From: Desmonostoc muscorum LEGE 12446
GTDB lineage: Bacteria > Cyanobacteriota > Cyanobacteriia > Cyanobacteriales > Nostocaceae
Assembly (NCBI RefSeq): GCF_015207005.2
Contig: NZ_JADEXS020000001.1
Span: 434,001 to 498,000 of the forward strand
Direction of reading: 5' to 3'
DNA length: 64,000 nucleotides
In this document: positions 52,917-62,303 of the stretch, one piece after another
How positions within the stretch are numbered: position 1 is the first letter of the stretch
Layout: the number at the start of each line of letters is the position of its first letter
Made by a program: the position numbers and the translations under genes
The notes under the pieces: generated by a model
What the model saw: only the letters and a program-made list of their open reading frames with translations
Told to the model about the DNA's origin: nothing
Database searches by the model: none

Positions 52917-55622
52917 TTACCGAGGATAAGACCGAGCTAAAAACTTCTCTCCCTCTACTTTATTTTTAATCACTCCATCTAAAGTTGCAGCAAGTAAATC
53001 ATCTAACATTTGTCGATACTGCGCCCCTGGTTTATAACCTAATTTTTTTAAGTCATTACCATTTAGAATTGGCGCAATGTTAGCCAAAACTGTCAAGTAA
53101 TGCCATATCTGCCGCCTGATTACTTGCTGGCTTTGTAAGGCAATTAAAATTAACATTGGTAAGTCGTATTGCCTTAGAAATTGAACTACTTGACTAGGGC
53201 GTTGACAGCCAGGTAAAGATTCTAAAACCTCAGCTTGAGCCTTAGCTAAGTTTTGTAACCGTTTAATGCCATCCTCTTGCAATTGCAGATTTTTTGCCAC
53301 TTTCGCCCGATATTGTGGTTCTAGGTGGGCGATTATCATCTCTAAACGCATTTCCCAGTGAATTAGGGTTTGTTGGTGGTCAAATCGCCGCAAACAACGT
53401 TCTAACAAACGTAATTGCCGCAGTAGTTCTACATCTAACTTCAGGGTAGGATGAATGCATTGCAATGCCCCTAAGTTATCGAGTAACTGTAGAGCCGATT
53501 TCCAGTAGGGGGCTTCTAGGATGTGCTTTAATTCAGTTTTGAGTCTTGTTTGCAAAGCTGGAGTTTTGGTATTCTCTTGAGCAGTGCGATCGTAAACGCC
53601 ACTGTTGATGGCATAGCGGATAAACTCTTGTGTTTGCGGTTCAATCTCAAAGTCAAAGCGCACAGCAAAGCGCACGCCGCGATAAATGCGGGTGGGGTCT
53701 TCGATAAAGCTGTTGGGGTGTAAAACCCGAATTTGCTTAGCTTGTAAATCGAGTAAACCACCAAAGAAATCAAGTAATTCGCCAGCACGGGAGGAAGTCA
53801 GCCGCAAAGCTAGGGCGTTGATGGTAAAGTCTCGACGATACAAATCTTGACGAATAGAACTCGCTTCAACTTCCGGATTCGCTGCTGGGTAAGGATAAAA
53901 TTCTGTCCTAGCGGTAGCAATATCCACCCATAGAGAATCTAATTCTGGGTCTTTGTGCCACAGCAAAGCCGCAGTTTGAAAAGCCCCGTGGATTTCTAAA
54001 CGAGCTGCTGGGTAAAGTTTTTGCAGTGCCTTTGCTAATTCCACACCAGCCCCAACATCTGCTGATTTGTGAAAGCCGTCAACTACAAGGTCAATATCTT
54101 TAATCATCAAGTTGCCTGCTGCACCAGCTAACAGCAAGTCCCGCACCGCACCCCCAACAAGATAAAGATGCCAACCCCGTTTTTCTGCTTCTTGCGATGC
54201 TGTAGTCAGCAATTGCCATAACTGAGGAGCAAAAGAAGATGACACGGAGAGATTAAGACGCTCTGATGCAACTAGTAAACCAGTCTCCTCGTCCCCGTGT
54301 CCCCGCGTCAGAGCGTCCTCTTCATGTAATTCCCGCAAGACATCAGTACGTGTAACAATACCAACTAATTGCCCGTTTTCTAATACTGGTAAGCGCCCGA
54401 TATCGTATGTCACCATCAGCGCCTCAATTTGTGGCAGTGTCGTATCTGGTGTAATGGTTTTGAGATTCGTGGTCATGTAGCCCTTGGCTGGCGCATGACT
54501 AAACCCGTGGTGCAGGGCAATATCAATATCCCGCCGCGAAATAATACCTACCAATTGCCCTTGAGCATTGACTACAGATAAACCAGAGTGTCCATAACGC
54601 AATAAAATGCGCTGGGCTTCGGCAATGGTGGTTTCAGGCAGAATGGTGCGTACAGGGGAGGACATCAAATCCCTGGCAGTTGGGGGATGGGGAATTTGCG
54701 CTTTGAAGCCGTTAAGGATCTGTTGTAATATTGCCTGTGAATCTACTCCTCTTAAGTTCAGCGATGCAGCTTGGGAATGACCGCCACCGCCGAAGAGTTG
54801 GAATAATAGATTGAGATTTGTTTTGGGAATTTGCGATCGCCCTATTACTGTTAACCTTGAATCACCATCACCCAAAGGATACTCATTAGCCAACAGGATG
54901 GCATCAATTTCGGTTAATTCCACGAGTTCTGAAGCTAGACTCGATAAACCAGGCACAAAATTTTCTGTCTTTAAAGTTACCCAAGCAACTGTATATCCGC
55001 GTAAACAGAGATATTCTAAATTTTCCAGCGCTTTAGTTAATAGCTGCTGCAATTGCAGAGACAATCCAGGGTCACGGTATGTGGAAATTACTGATAAACT
55101 AGCACCTTGTTGCATCAACCAAGCCAAAGCTAAAGCATCCCGTGGTGTGGACTGGTCAAAAGTTAACGACCCCGTGTCAACATGAATACCCAAAGCCATG
55201 ACTGTGGCTTCAGCAGGAGTTAGGGAGATTTGCTGTTGTTGCAATTGCTCCACAATTAAAGTTGTGGTAGCTCCTACTGAAGAAATATGCGATCGCGTCG
55301 CCGGAATATCTGATTCTTGCCCTAAATGATGGTCATAAACTATAATCTCTCTTACATTCGGTAAATCTAACCACTCGGCAGCTTTACCCAGGCGATCGCG
55401 CTGTTGCGTATCCACCACAGTCAGAGAGCGAATTTTTTCTGGAATCACTGAACGCCGTTCAATCAGCGGATATTCATCCCGATGCAACGCTAAAAAATCC
55501 CGTACAGGAGGGTGAGAGCCGCCAGTCAGCACAATCTTGCTTCCCGGTAGTAAGCGCGTTAGTCCCACCCCTGCTCCTAGTGCATCAAAATCAGTCGTTG
55601 TGTGGCAAAGAATTAAATCCAT
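52917..55622 (-). CDS. DHH phosphoesterase - CBS - tRNA nucleotidyltransferase/poly(A) polymerase fusion
   Basis: This is a 901-residue three-part protein. Residues 1-300 form a DHH/DHHA1 phosphoesterase (CHTTTDFDALGAG, VVDTQQRDR, VYDHHLGQ, GGGGHSQAAS). Residues about 310-430 are two CBS domains (SSPVRTILPETTIAEAQRILLRYGHSGLSVV; GYMTTNLKTITPDTTLPQIEALM). Residues 470-890 are a class II nucleotidyltransferase (LVGGAVRDLLL, IKDIDLVVDG, DLYRRDFTINALAL, EDPTRIYRGVRFAVRF). Similar architectures occur in other cyanobacteria and serve as A-adding or CCA-adding enzymes, possibly with RNA or nanoRNA hydrolysis and adenylate sensing by CBS. The length is normal for the architecture. Confidence 0.9.
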   Translation of the reverse strand: MDLILCHTTTDFDALGAGVGLTRLLPGSKIVLTGGSHPPVRDFLALHRDEYPLIERRSVIPEKIRSLTVVDTQQRDRLGKAAEWLDLPNVREIIVYDHHLGQESDIPATRSHISSVGATTTLIVEQLQQQQISLTPAEATVMALGIHVDTGSLTFDQSTPRDALALAWLMQQGASLSVISTYRDPGLSLQLQQLLTKALENLEYLCLRGYTVAWVTLKTENFVPGLSSLASELVELTEIDAILLANEYPLGDGDSRLTVIGRSQIPKTNLNLLFQLFGGGGHSQAASLNLRGVDSQAILQQILNGFKAQIPHPPTARDLMSSPVRTILPETTIAEAQRILLRYGHSGLSVVNAQGQLVGIISRRDIDIALHHGFSHAPAKGYMTTNLKTITPDTTLPQIEALMVTYDIGRLPVLENGQLVGIVTRTDVLRELHEEDALTRGHGDEETGLLVASERLNLSVSSSFAPQLWQLLTTASQEAEKRGWHLYLVGGAVRDLLLAGAAGNLMIKDIDLVVDGFHKSADVGAGVELAKALQKLYPAARLEIHGAFQTAALLWHKDPELDSLWVDIATARTEFYPYPAANPEVEASSIRQDLYRRDFTINALALRLTSSRAGELLDFFGGLLDLQAKQIRVLHPNSFIEDPTRIYRGVRFAVRFDFEIEPQTQEFIRYAINSGVYDRTAQENTKTPALQTRLKTELKHILEAPYWKSALQLLDNLGALQCIHPTLKLDVELLRQLRLLERCLRRFDHQQTLIHWEMRLEMIIAHLEPQYRAKVAKNLQLQEDGIKRLQNLAKAQAEVLESLPGCQRPSQVVQFLRQYDLPMLILIALQSQQVIRRQIWHYLTVLANIAPILNGNDLKKLGYKPGAQYRQMLDDLLAATLDGVIKNKVEGEKFLARSYPR

Positions 55623-56181
55623 ACTTCATTAGCCATTAGAAAAGACTCAAAGTTGCCCCACCCCTAACCCGTAGGGCAGCATAGGATAAATTTTTGGGCA
55701 GTAAGTATGACTCAGACCCAACCAATAACGACTCTAACTCGCTCTTGAAAAATGAGTAGGCAACGAATCGCCAATTTCATAAGTTTTTTCTGGTAAAATA
55801 CTTCTGGTTTCCTTCACCCACATTGGTGTCTGATAAGCCTCTGTCCATTAGCATAGCGACTATTGGTAAGCGACTCCGTTACACAGCATGAAAGTAAGTC
55901 CGCACATCTTGATTAATACAAATTACCAATTGGTTTGTCCGACAGCACGAAAAGATGCAGCATGTCATCCAGGATAGTAAAATTTGTAGGTACAAGGTAA
56001 TAAATCCATAGTCTGCGGAGGGGCGTCTCGTGGACTTAAAACAAAGCTCAGCGGAGCCGGAGACACTCCGCCTCCGGTCAATGTCCAACGGAATACCGGG
56101 AGTCGCTGAGAAGCCCACGCTGTAGTGCTTGCAGTCAGTGTGGGAGTATGTCACTATTTAGCTGTATTGGGAGAAGTAAAA
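55623..56181. other. psbZ upstream region
   Basis: This 559-bp gap is GC-poor at first and GC-rich from 56030. It includes the decayed IS605-like right end (56020-56154) and the psbZ ribosome-binding site GGGAGAAG (56169-56176). No gene is supported in it. Confidence 0.55.
56020..56154 (+). mobile_element. Decayed IS605-type right end in the psbZ leader
   Basis: 56114-56144 is a 9-bp hairpin (CCCACGCTG / CAGTGTGGG, one G-U) followed by AGTATGTCAC. This matches the layout of IS605-type right ends in this window (13106-13132 hairpin then TAGTTCA). The preceding frame, ending at the TGA at 56107-56109, reads as a short basic tail (VNVQRNTGSR) like a TnpB C-terminus. Nothing else of a tnpB is left. 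Confidence 0.45.
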
Positions 56182-56370
56182 ATGACCATAATATTCCAAT
56201 TTGCTTTGATTGGCCTAGTCCTGTTGTCTTTTGTTCTAGTTGTCGGTGTTCCCGTTGCTTACGCCACTCCCCAAAATTGGGTTGAATCTAAAAAGCTCCT
56301 TTGGCTTGGTTCTGGCGTCTGGATTGCTTTGGTACTTTTAGTTGGTTTGTTAAACTTTTTTGTCGTCTAG
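56182..56370 (+). CDS. psbZ: Photosystem II reaction centre protein Z
   Basis: This 62-residue protein with two membrane spans reads [21 protein letters not shown]...[35 protein letters not shown], the PsbZ (Ycf9) sequence. It is a small PSII subunit that stabilises antenna and dimer contacts in the thylakoid membrane. The upstream in-frame ATG (56125) lies in repeat-derived leader and is rejected. GGGAGAAG is the ribosome-binding site. It precedes ribH, an arrangement also seen in other cyanobacteria. Confidence 0.97.
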   Translation: MTIIFQFALIGLVLLSFVLVVGVPVAYATPQNWVESKKLLWLGSGVWIALVLLVGLLNFFVV

Positions 56371-56556
56371 GCAACGGCTTCGCTCTGGCGTAGGCACTTA
56401 ATATAAAAATTAGAGGGGCAGAAGAGCCAAGGCCAAAGGTTAAGGAAAAAAAGAGATTTTTTCCTGTTTCCTTCCTTTTGACCGCGCTTTCCTGCTCCTC
56501 TAAATTTAACTAAGAAATGTATATTGGCCAGAAGTATAGTTGATTAAGAGGCAGTC

Positions 56557-57135
56557 ATGGCAGTTTTTGAGGGAACTTTTACTCAAACGGAACCTTTGCG
56601 TTTTGCAGTGGTGATTGGTCGATTCAATGACCTGGTTACCGGAAAGCTGCTAGAGGGATGTCAAGATTGCTTGAAACGCCACGGTGTAGACCCCAATCCC
56701 CACGGTAATCAGGTAGACTACGTGTGGGTACCAGGAAGTTTTGAAGTACCTTTAGTAGCTCGCCAACTAGCACTTTCCCATCGTTATGATGCTGTAATTT
56801 GTCTTGGTGCAGTCATTCGAGGACAAACACCCCATTTTGATTACGTATCCGCCGAAGTTTCTAAAGGCATTGCCGCCGCTAGCTTTCAAACTGGGGTGCC
56901 AGTCATTTTTGGAATTTTGACAGTAGATACTATGCAGCAAGCCTTAGAACGGGCAGGCATCAAAGGTAATCATGGTTGGGATTACGCGCTAAATGCCCTA
57001 GAAATGGCTAGCCTGATGCGGCAACTGCGTTCTAACTTGGCAGAACCATATTCTCGTAATAGCCAGTCTTTGCCACCTTCTTTTCCAACTGCCAGCGTCG
57101 GCAATTTAACAGTAGAGTCAGAAGAACTGAGTTAG
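56557..57135 (+). CDS. ribH: 6,7-dimethyl-8-ribityllumazine synthase
   Basis: This 192-residue enzyme makes the riboflavin precursor from 5-amino-6-ribitylaminouracil and 3,4-dihydroxybutanone phosphate. Motifs: [48 protein letters not shown] with the catalytic His, and [17 protein letters not shown] tail of about 30 residues ([20 protein letters not shown]...) extends past the normal end and is common in cyanobacteria. It likely forms the usual icosahedral or pentameric shell. Confidence 0.96.
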   Translation: MAVFEGTFTQTEPLRFAVVIGRFNDLVTGKLLEGCQDCLKRHGVDPNPHGNQVDYVWVPGSFEVPLVARQLALSHRYDAVICLGAVIRGQTPHFDYVSAEVSKGIAAASFQTGVPVIFGILTVDTMQQALERAGIKGNHGWDYALNALEMASLMRQLRSNLAEPYSRNSQSLPPSFPTASVGNLTVESEELS

Positions 57136-57300
57136 TACGTCATTGGTCGTTAGTCATTTGTCCTTTACAAATAACTAATGCCCAATACTTCTCTATGAGA
57201 GGCTGCGCCAACGGCAACTCTTGGAGACGCTACCCGTAGCTTACTTCCCCGTAGGAGGGGTACGCTCAGTACAAGTGCCCCATGCCCAAAAACTTAAATT
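57136..57300. repeat. Repeat-derived spacer between ribH and tRNA-Gly
   Basis: It holds a TTTGTCCTTTAC / CAAATAACTAATGCCC pair (57133-57186), TCTATGAGAGGCTGCGCCAACGGC and GGAGACGCTACCCGTAGC units (57190-57232), then GTAGGAGGGGTACGC. All belong to families seen elsewhere in this window. Confidence 0.6.
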
Positions 57301-57353
57301 AAGGGGTTGACAATTCAAAATAAATCTGAGATATTAATATTTGGTTGATGATT

Positions 57354-57425
57354 GCGGGTATAGCTCAGTGGTAGAGCGTCACCTTGCCAAGGTGAATGTC
57401 GCGCGTTCGAATCGCGTTACCCGCT
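57354..57425 (+). tRNA. tRNA-Gly (GCC)
   Basis: This 72-nt cloverleaf has acceptor stem GCGGGTA pairing with TACCCGC, D-loop AGCTCAGTGGTAGAGC, anticodon loop TTGCCAA with GCC at 57386-57388, and T-arm GCGCGTTCGAATCGCGT. The discriminator base is T. CCA is not encoded. The spacer ahead of it is AT-rich, consistent with its own promoter. Confidence 0.96.
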
Positions 57426-58532
57426 TGCGAAAAATGTTAGAGTTAAAAATTCTGAGATATCTAATTTAGCTAGGTTGTTCGGACACAAGACTCGTGTCTC
57501 AGCGCCAATGTTAATGTGAGATATAGCTTAGTTGCACGTTGCGGTATGCCTGGATAAAAACGAAACCTCCCTCCACTAACCTTCACCTACAGTTGATGAA
57601 AGAGTGACGACAGTTGAGTTTTTGCCTATCTCCGTGGTACTGTAGTAGTAGTCCAAACCGCTAGTTGGCAGACGAGAGTAGCCGTGGTCAGCAAACTTGT
57701 CAAAGCGGAAAATAAAAAAGCTAAAGACCACGCTGAAGCTCCCAAGTGAACACTGTAGTCTCACGCAAGACAGAGCTTCTAAATCAACAGTTATTCGCCT
57801 ACAGAAAATAGGCGAATGTCGATATCTAGGCTTGACCTAGTAAACATCTGTTGACAAGAGATGCTGTGTAAGACCAACTTGTATTTGTTCAAGGAGGCAA
57901 CGGCAAGTGAAACCAGAAGCATACACGTTATCAAAAGTCAGTGTATGTACTCCAAGGAAAGAGTCACACGCACTGATGGGTGTTTTGGCAATTCCCGCTC
58001 TGGAAACTCTTGTCAATTGCAAGGAGTAAAAATTGGGAGCGATCCCGATCTAACCTTGATAACTGCATACTAATATAAAGTGACCCGAAGGAAAATGAGG
58101 GTTTGTTATTAGGGTGTTGTTTCTAAGCGTAGCCTTCCCAAACGATTTGTTTTAGGAGTGGTCGCTACGTAGGCTTAAAATTGTACCAGGTGTGTCAGCA
58201 CAATGAATGCCCACAAACGCAACCACATTACCTTTAAAGCGACAGATGGAGAGAAGGAAATTTTTAAACAAGATTGCCAGCTACGAGGAAAGACCTCAAA
58301 CAGATAATCCTCTATTTATAGGGCAATTACGCTACTTAGAGTTGGCTACATCTACTGAAGTTCAGATGCCTGCGGCAAGCCGTCGCTCTGACTTCTCACT
58401 GTTTGCAATTATGGCAATGTTTGCTTCGCCTGCTTACTTATATAAAGTATAAAGAGAGAAGCTCCCAAGGCATTTACCAAGGGATGTATTCCCGCCGTTT
58501 ATGAAAAACACGCTCAAGTTATTAGAACGCTT
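57426..58532. other. 1.1-kb gene-poor region after tRNA-Gly
   Basis: There is no family-recognisable gene. It has a perfect 9-bp hairpin (ATTCGCCTA 57793-57801 / TAGGCGAAT 57809-57817). Two overlapping short ORFs at 58203-58307 and 58207-58452 have no homology I can recognise. The base composition is mixed, not AT-rich as expected for an empty spacer, so a structured RNA or a decayed gene is possible. Confidence 0.4.
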
Positions 58533-58940
58533 GTGCAATCTCAAAAACCCGAAAAAATAGACTTCAATACCGAATACCCCTGTCCCTGTCGTCGCCGGGG
58601 TCAGTTAATTCCGATTACGTTGACAGAAGCATTTGGTTGCGATCGCTGTCAGCAAATCTTTGTAGTAGAAGATAATGGTCATGTCCTAGAACAGCTTTCT
58701 ACCACCTATCCTTACAAGCGAGCTTGGCGTTGGATGGGAAATAGTTGGCATGTTGTCCATCCTCGTTTGGGAGAAAGCTATCTGCCTATAGCACTTGGCA
58801 TTATTTTCGTGCTAGTGATTATATGGCTGCCATTAGCACTGCGATTGGCAAATGGTTCCAGCATTATTGCTTGGGCAATGGTGGCGGTGCTGTTGGCTAT
58901 TCTGCCAGCCCTAATGGTCTGGCTTACTTACAGACGTTAA
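58533..58940 (+). CDS. Conserved membrane protein with zinc-ribbon-like N-terminus
   Basis: This is a 135-residue protein with a GTG start. The N-terminal part has CPCRRRGQLIPITLTEAFGCDRCQQIF, with two Cys pairs that could bind zinc. Two membrane spans follow (YLPIALGIIFVLVIIWLPLAL and SIIAWAMVAVLLAILPALMVWL). It has no known function but is conserved beside this proA-type gene in cyanobacteria as far as I recall. It ends 4 bp before that gene, so the pair is an operon. Confidence 0.78.
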   Translation: MQSQKPEKIDFNTEYPCPCRRRGQLIPITLTEAFGCDRCQQIFVVEDNGHVLEQLSTTYPYKRAWRWMGNSWHVVHPRLGESYLPIALGIIFVLVIIWLPLALRLANGSSIIAWAMVAVLLAILPALMVWLTYRR

Positions 58941-58944
58941 CTCA

Positions 58945-60210
58945 ATGACTGTTGAAGTTTTGGACGAACGCCCCGAACCGATTAGTATTGCTCAACGAGC
59001 GCATCAAGCTTCCCTAAAATTGGGGATCACAAAGGGAGCAGACCGGAGCCGCGCGGTATTGGCGATGGCACAGGCGCTTGAGCGCTCATTTGACGACATT
59101 CTAGAAGCCAACACCTTGGATTTAGAAGCCAGTCGGGAAATGGCAGTGCCAGAGTTGATATTGGACTGGCTAAAGTTGACTCCCACAAGGCTAGAGACGA
59201 CCGTGGACATTTTACAACGGTTGGGGGAATTATCAGATCCGCTGCGGCGCGTCAGGAATGCTGATTACCAATTGGAAGATTCCCAGAGTTACTCCCAGTT
59301 AATGCCCTTAGGAGTGATTGGATTTATTTATGAAGCATTTCCCGATTTAGGGGCGATCGCAGCGGGTTTTTGTATCAAAACTGGCAATAGCATAATTCTC
59401 AAAGGTAGTGCTGAAGCAAGCCATTCTAACGCGGCCATCGCTTCAGTACTGCAAACTGCGATCGCCGAAGTTGGTTTACCATCGGGCTGTCTAGAACTGA
59501 TTGCAGCCGAACACGGTGCTTCAATTCGGGATTTAGTCACCCAAGACGAGTACGTGAATTTAGTGATTCCCTACGGACGTTCTAGCTTGACGCAGCAGGT
59601 AGTACGACAGTCAACTTGCCCAGTCTTAAAATCAGCAATGGGTAATTGTTACCTCTACTGGTCGCTAAATGCCAGCTTAGAAATGGTGCGCTGGATGATT
59701 ATTGATAGCCATCAGAGCGAACCAGATCCAGTCAATGCCATTGAAAAAGTCCTAATTCATCGTCAAGCCTTGCCATCATCCCTAGCAGTTCTCTGGAACA
59801 GCTTAATGGAAAAAGGTTTTGAAATTAAAGGCGATGCAGAACTAGTAGAAGCCTTTCCCCAGTTGCAGTTGGTGAAGGAAGGCGAATGGGGAAACCCTTA
59901 TTTAACTAGGACAGTAGCTTTTAAACTGGTGGATAGCTTAGAATCTGCGATCGCCTGGATTAATCAATACAGTAGTGGTCATGCCGACTCCATCGTTACT
60001 GAATCCTACCAGGAAAGTCGGCAGTTTGCCTTAGGAGTTAACAGCGCCTCCACCTACATCAACAGTTCCCCCCGTTTTTCCCGCAACCCCTCGCGGGGAG
60101 ATTCAGTATTTCTCGGTATGTCTAACCAAAAAGGTCATCGTCGGGGATTTATCAGTCTGGAAACCTTGACCACCGTTAAGCACATCGTTCAGGGAAATGG
60201 CAGGTTTTAA
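58945..60210 (+). CDS. ProA-like aldehyde dehydrogenase lacking the catalytic cysteine
   Basis: This 421-residue protein aligns along its length with glutamate-5-semialdehyde dehydrogenase (ProA): LMPLGVIGFIYEAFPDLGAIAAGFCIKTGNSIILKGSAEASHSNAA, NLVIPYGRSSLTQQVV and SRNPSRGDSVFLGMSNQKGHRRGFISLETLTTVKHIVQGNGR. At the place where ProA has the nucleophilic Cys (CNA-ET), this protein has PVNAIEKVLIH with Val263. It therefore may not make glutamate semialdehyde and may have a structural, regulatory or different catalytic role. True proA is presumably elsewhere in the genome. It is coupled to the upstream membrane gene. Confidence 0.85.
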   Translation: MTVEVLDERPEPISIAQRAHQASLKLGITKGADRSRAVLAMAQALERSFDDILEANTLDLEASREMAVPELILDWLKLTPTRLETTVDILQRLGELSDPLRRVRNADYQLEDSQSYSQLMPLGVIGFIYEAFPDLGAIAAGFCIKTGNSIILKGSAEASHSNAAIASVLQTAIAEVGLPSGCLELIAAEHGASIRDLVTQDEYVNLVIPYGRSSLTQQVVRQSTCPVLKSAMGNCYLYWSLNASLEMVRWMIIDSHQSEPDPVNAIEKVLIHRQALPSSLAVLWNSLMEKGFEIKGDAELVEAFPQLQLVKEGEWGNPYLTRTVAFKLVDSLESAIAWINQYSSGHADSIVTESYQESRQFALGVNSASTYINSSPRFSRNPSRGDSVFLGMSNQKGHRRGFISLETLTTVKHIVQGNGRF

Positions 60211-60211
60211 G

Positions 60212-60312
60212 AATGGGGATTAGGTATTGGGGACTAGGGACTAGGGACTGGGGACTAGGAAATGAATTCTACCCAGTACCCAGTCCCCAATACCCAGTCC
60301 CTAATACCTAGT
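60212..60312. repeat. GGGGACTAGGGA / CCCAGTCCCCAATACC inverted repeat
   Basis: The left part has GGGACTAGGGACTGGGGAC units and the right part is the complement (CCCAGTACCCAGTCCCC), around an AAATGAATTCTA loop. It probably forms a long hairpin after the proA-like gene. It is the same family as the array at 32609-32662. Confidence 0.75.
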
Positions 60313-60485
60313 CTAAATCTTAAACTTAACATAATCTTAATTTCCGCTTGATCCTGGATTGCTAGGTTTCTTGTGTTTGGTTGGGCAGCAAGTGGGATAA
60401 AAGTCAAATCAAGTTATTGCTTGCACTTTTGGCACCTGAACCCCTGAAGTTTGCCAACCGTATCTAGATCTGGGTAAAGGTGAAT

Positions 60486-62057
60486 ATGGAAATTCTGGAT
60501 TGTGAGCGCCTGCTAGCAAATCGGTGCAGACGGCGGAGTTTTTTGCTGGGTGCAGGATTCTTGACGGGGTTAACAGTAGCTAGCCAATGGCATCCTGTAT
60601 CGGCCAATTCTCGGTTTTCTGGCTATCCGTTCAGTCTTGGTGTGGCTTCTGGCGATCCTTTACCGGATAGTGTTGTCATCTGGACAAGGTTGGCTCCTAA
60701 GCCACTCTCTGGAGGTGGAATGCCATTGGTAAATGTCCCAGTGCGGTGGCAAGTTGCCCTAGATGAAAACATGAAACAGGTGGTGCGTCGAGGAACAGTG
60801 CTAGCTACACCAGAGTTAGCACACTCAGTACACGTTGATGTCCGTGGACTAGACCCTAACCGTTGGTACTGGTATCAATTTCAAGTGGGTAGAGAAGTTA
60901 GCCCCATTGGGCGGACTCGCACAGCACCAGCATTTTATGGCTCTATCTCACAACTAAACTTTGCTTTTGTTTCTTGTCAAGACTGGCAAAATGGCTACTA
61001 TACGGCTTATCGGCATTTGGCTGAGGAAAACCTTGACCTTGTGCTTCATCTCGGTGACTACATCTACGAATACGGGCCACAACCTGGTGGGCCACGCCAG
61101 CATAATAGTCCGGAAATCATCACTCTTGCTGACTACCGGAATCGCCACGCCTTGTACAAAACTGACCCGAATCTCCAAGCCGCTCATGCTGCTTTTCCCT
61201 GGATTGTGACTTGGGACGACCATGAAGTTGATAACAACTACGCCAATTTAATTCCTGAAGACAACCAAACCCAAGAAGCTTTTAAGAAACGGCGAGCCAA
61301 TGCTTATCAGGCTTACTACGAACACATGCCTCTGCGTCAGTCTTCATTGCCCAATGGCCCCGACGCGCTGCTTTATCGGCGGTTCACTTTCGGTAATTTG
61401 GCTGAGTTCAATGTACTAGACACGAGGCAATACCGCACAGACCAACCTTGTGACGATGGACTTAAGCCTCAGTGTCCCCAAGCTTTTGATCCCAATGCTA
61501 CGATGACTGGTTCAGAACAAGAGCAGTGGTTATTAAAAGGGTTAGACCAATCGCGATCGCGTTGGAATGTGATTGCTCAACAAACCATGTTGGCCGAGTA
61601 CAATTTTAATAGTAATCCTGGCGTAGGTGTGTTCAATGTAGATCAGTGGGACGGCTACGTAGCTGCAAGGAATCGGCTGTTGAGTTTTCTCAACCAGCGC
61701 CAACCCTCTAATCCAGTGGTCATTACCGGAGACATTCACTCTAGTTGGGTACACGACCTGAAACTTGATTTTACTAACCCAAAATCAGCAACAGTAGGCA
61801 CTGAGTTCGTAGGAACCTCTATTACCTCCGACTTTCCCACCTCATTTATCGCTCCAGTTCAAGCTTCCCTACGTAATAATCCCCATACTAAGTTTTTTGA
61901 TGGTGCCTTCCGAGGATACGTCCGCTGTAAACTTACTCCACAACGTTGGCAAAGTGACTACCGGGTTGTATCCAGCATCGTTGATTTGAATGCCACCGTC
62001 AAAACCCTAGCTTCCTTTGTAGTCCAAAACGGACAACCAGGAGCGTATCGAAGTTAA
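60486..62057 (+). CDS. phoD: PhoD-family alkaline phosphatase, Tat-exported
   Basis: This is a 523-residue protein from ATG 60486; AAAGG lies 7 bp upstream, so it is preferred over GTG 60480. The N-terminal twin-arginine signal RRRSFLLGAGFLTGLTVASQW directs folded export through Tat. PhoD metal-site motifs are FAFVSCQDWQNG, LDLVLHLGDYIYEYG, TWDDHEVDNNY and VITGDIHSSWVHDL. It is a Ca/Fe-dependent phosphodiesterase/phosphomonoesterase used under phosphate limitation. It could be controlled by PhoB; no Pho box was seen by eye. The window also has a PstS-like protein. Confidence 0.94.
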   Translation: MEILDCERLLANRCRRRSFLLGAGFLTGLTVASQWHPVSANSRFSGYPFSLGVASGDPLPDSVVIWTRLAPKPLSGGGMPLVNVPVRWQVALDENMKQVVRRGTVLATPELAHSVHVDVRGLDPNRWYWYQFQVGREVSPIGRTRTAPAFYGSISQLNFAFVSCQDWQNGYYTAYRHLAEENLDLVLHLGDYIYEYGPQPGGPRQHNSPEIITLADYRNRHALYKTDPNLQAAHAAFPWIVTWDDHEVDNNYANLIPEDNQTQEAFKKRRANAYQAYYEHMPLRQSSLPNGPDALLYRRFTFGNLAEFNVLDTRQYRTDQPCDDGLKPQCPQAFDPNATMTGSEQEQWLLKGLDQSRSRWNVIAQQTMLAEYNFNSNPGVGVFNVDQWDGYVAARNRLLSFLNQRQPSNPVVITGDIHSSWVHDLKLDFTNPKSATVGTEFVGTSITSDFPTSFIAPVQASLRNNPHTKFFDGAFRGYVRCKLTPQRWQSDYRVVSSIVDLNATVKTLASFVVQNGQPGAYRS

Positions 62058-62082
62058 CACCCGGCTTTGCTGACGCAAAACC

Positions 62083-62188
62083 TCCCCTCCCCTTTCCAAG
62101 GGGAGGGGATTGAGGGGTGGGGTAGAACGTTTGTGGGACAACTGTTTGAGCTTAAGTTGACACCCATAACAGATGTGCGCCCCTACCC
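62083..62188. repeat. Block related to the 2.9-3.3 kb nested element
   Basis: CCCTCCCCTTTCCAAGGGGAGGGG (62086-62109), then TGAGGGGTGGGGTAG, then TTAAGTTGACACCC (62152-62165) and GTGCGCCCCTAC. The order and motifs match the right half of the element at 3195-3326. Only one arm is present, so it is a fragment or a one-ended copy. Confidence 0.65.
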
Positions 62189-62303
62189 TGTACCTCATTC
62201 AAATTAAAATCGTATAAAAAGGTGGGAACGTATAAAGCCTGCGGTAGGCGCTGGGGTTTGAAAACATAACCCACTCCCTACTCCCTACTCCCCACTCCCC
62301 AAT

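Noticed and set aside
57540..57900. RNase P RNA or 6S RNA
   Set aside because: The conserved core of RNase P (GAGGAAAGTCCG) is not present and no 6S-like long closing stem could be traced, so no RNA class is assigned.
58207..58452. 81-codon ORF after tRNA-Gly
   Set aside because: It overlaps another short ORF in a second frame, its tail runs through repeat-like sequence (GCCTGCGGCAAGCCG), and it resembles no family I know.
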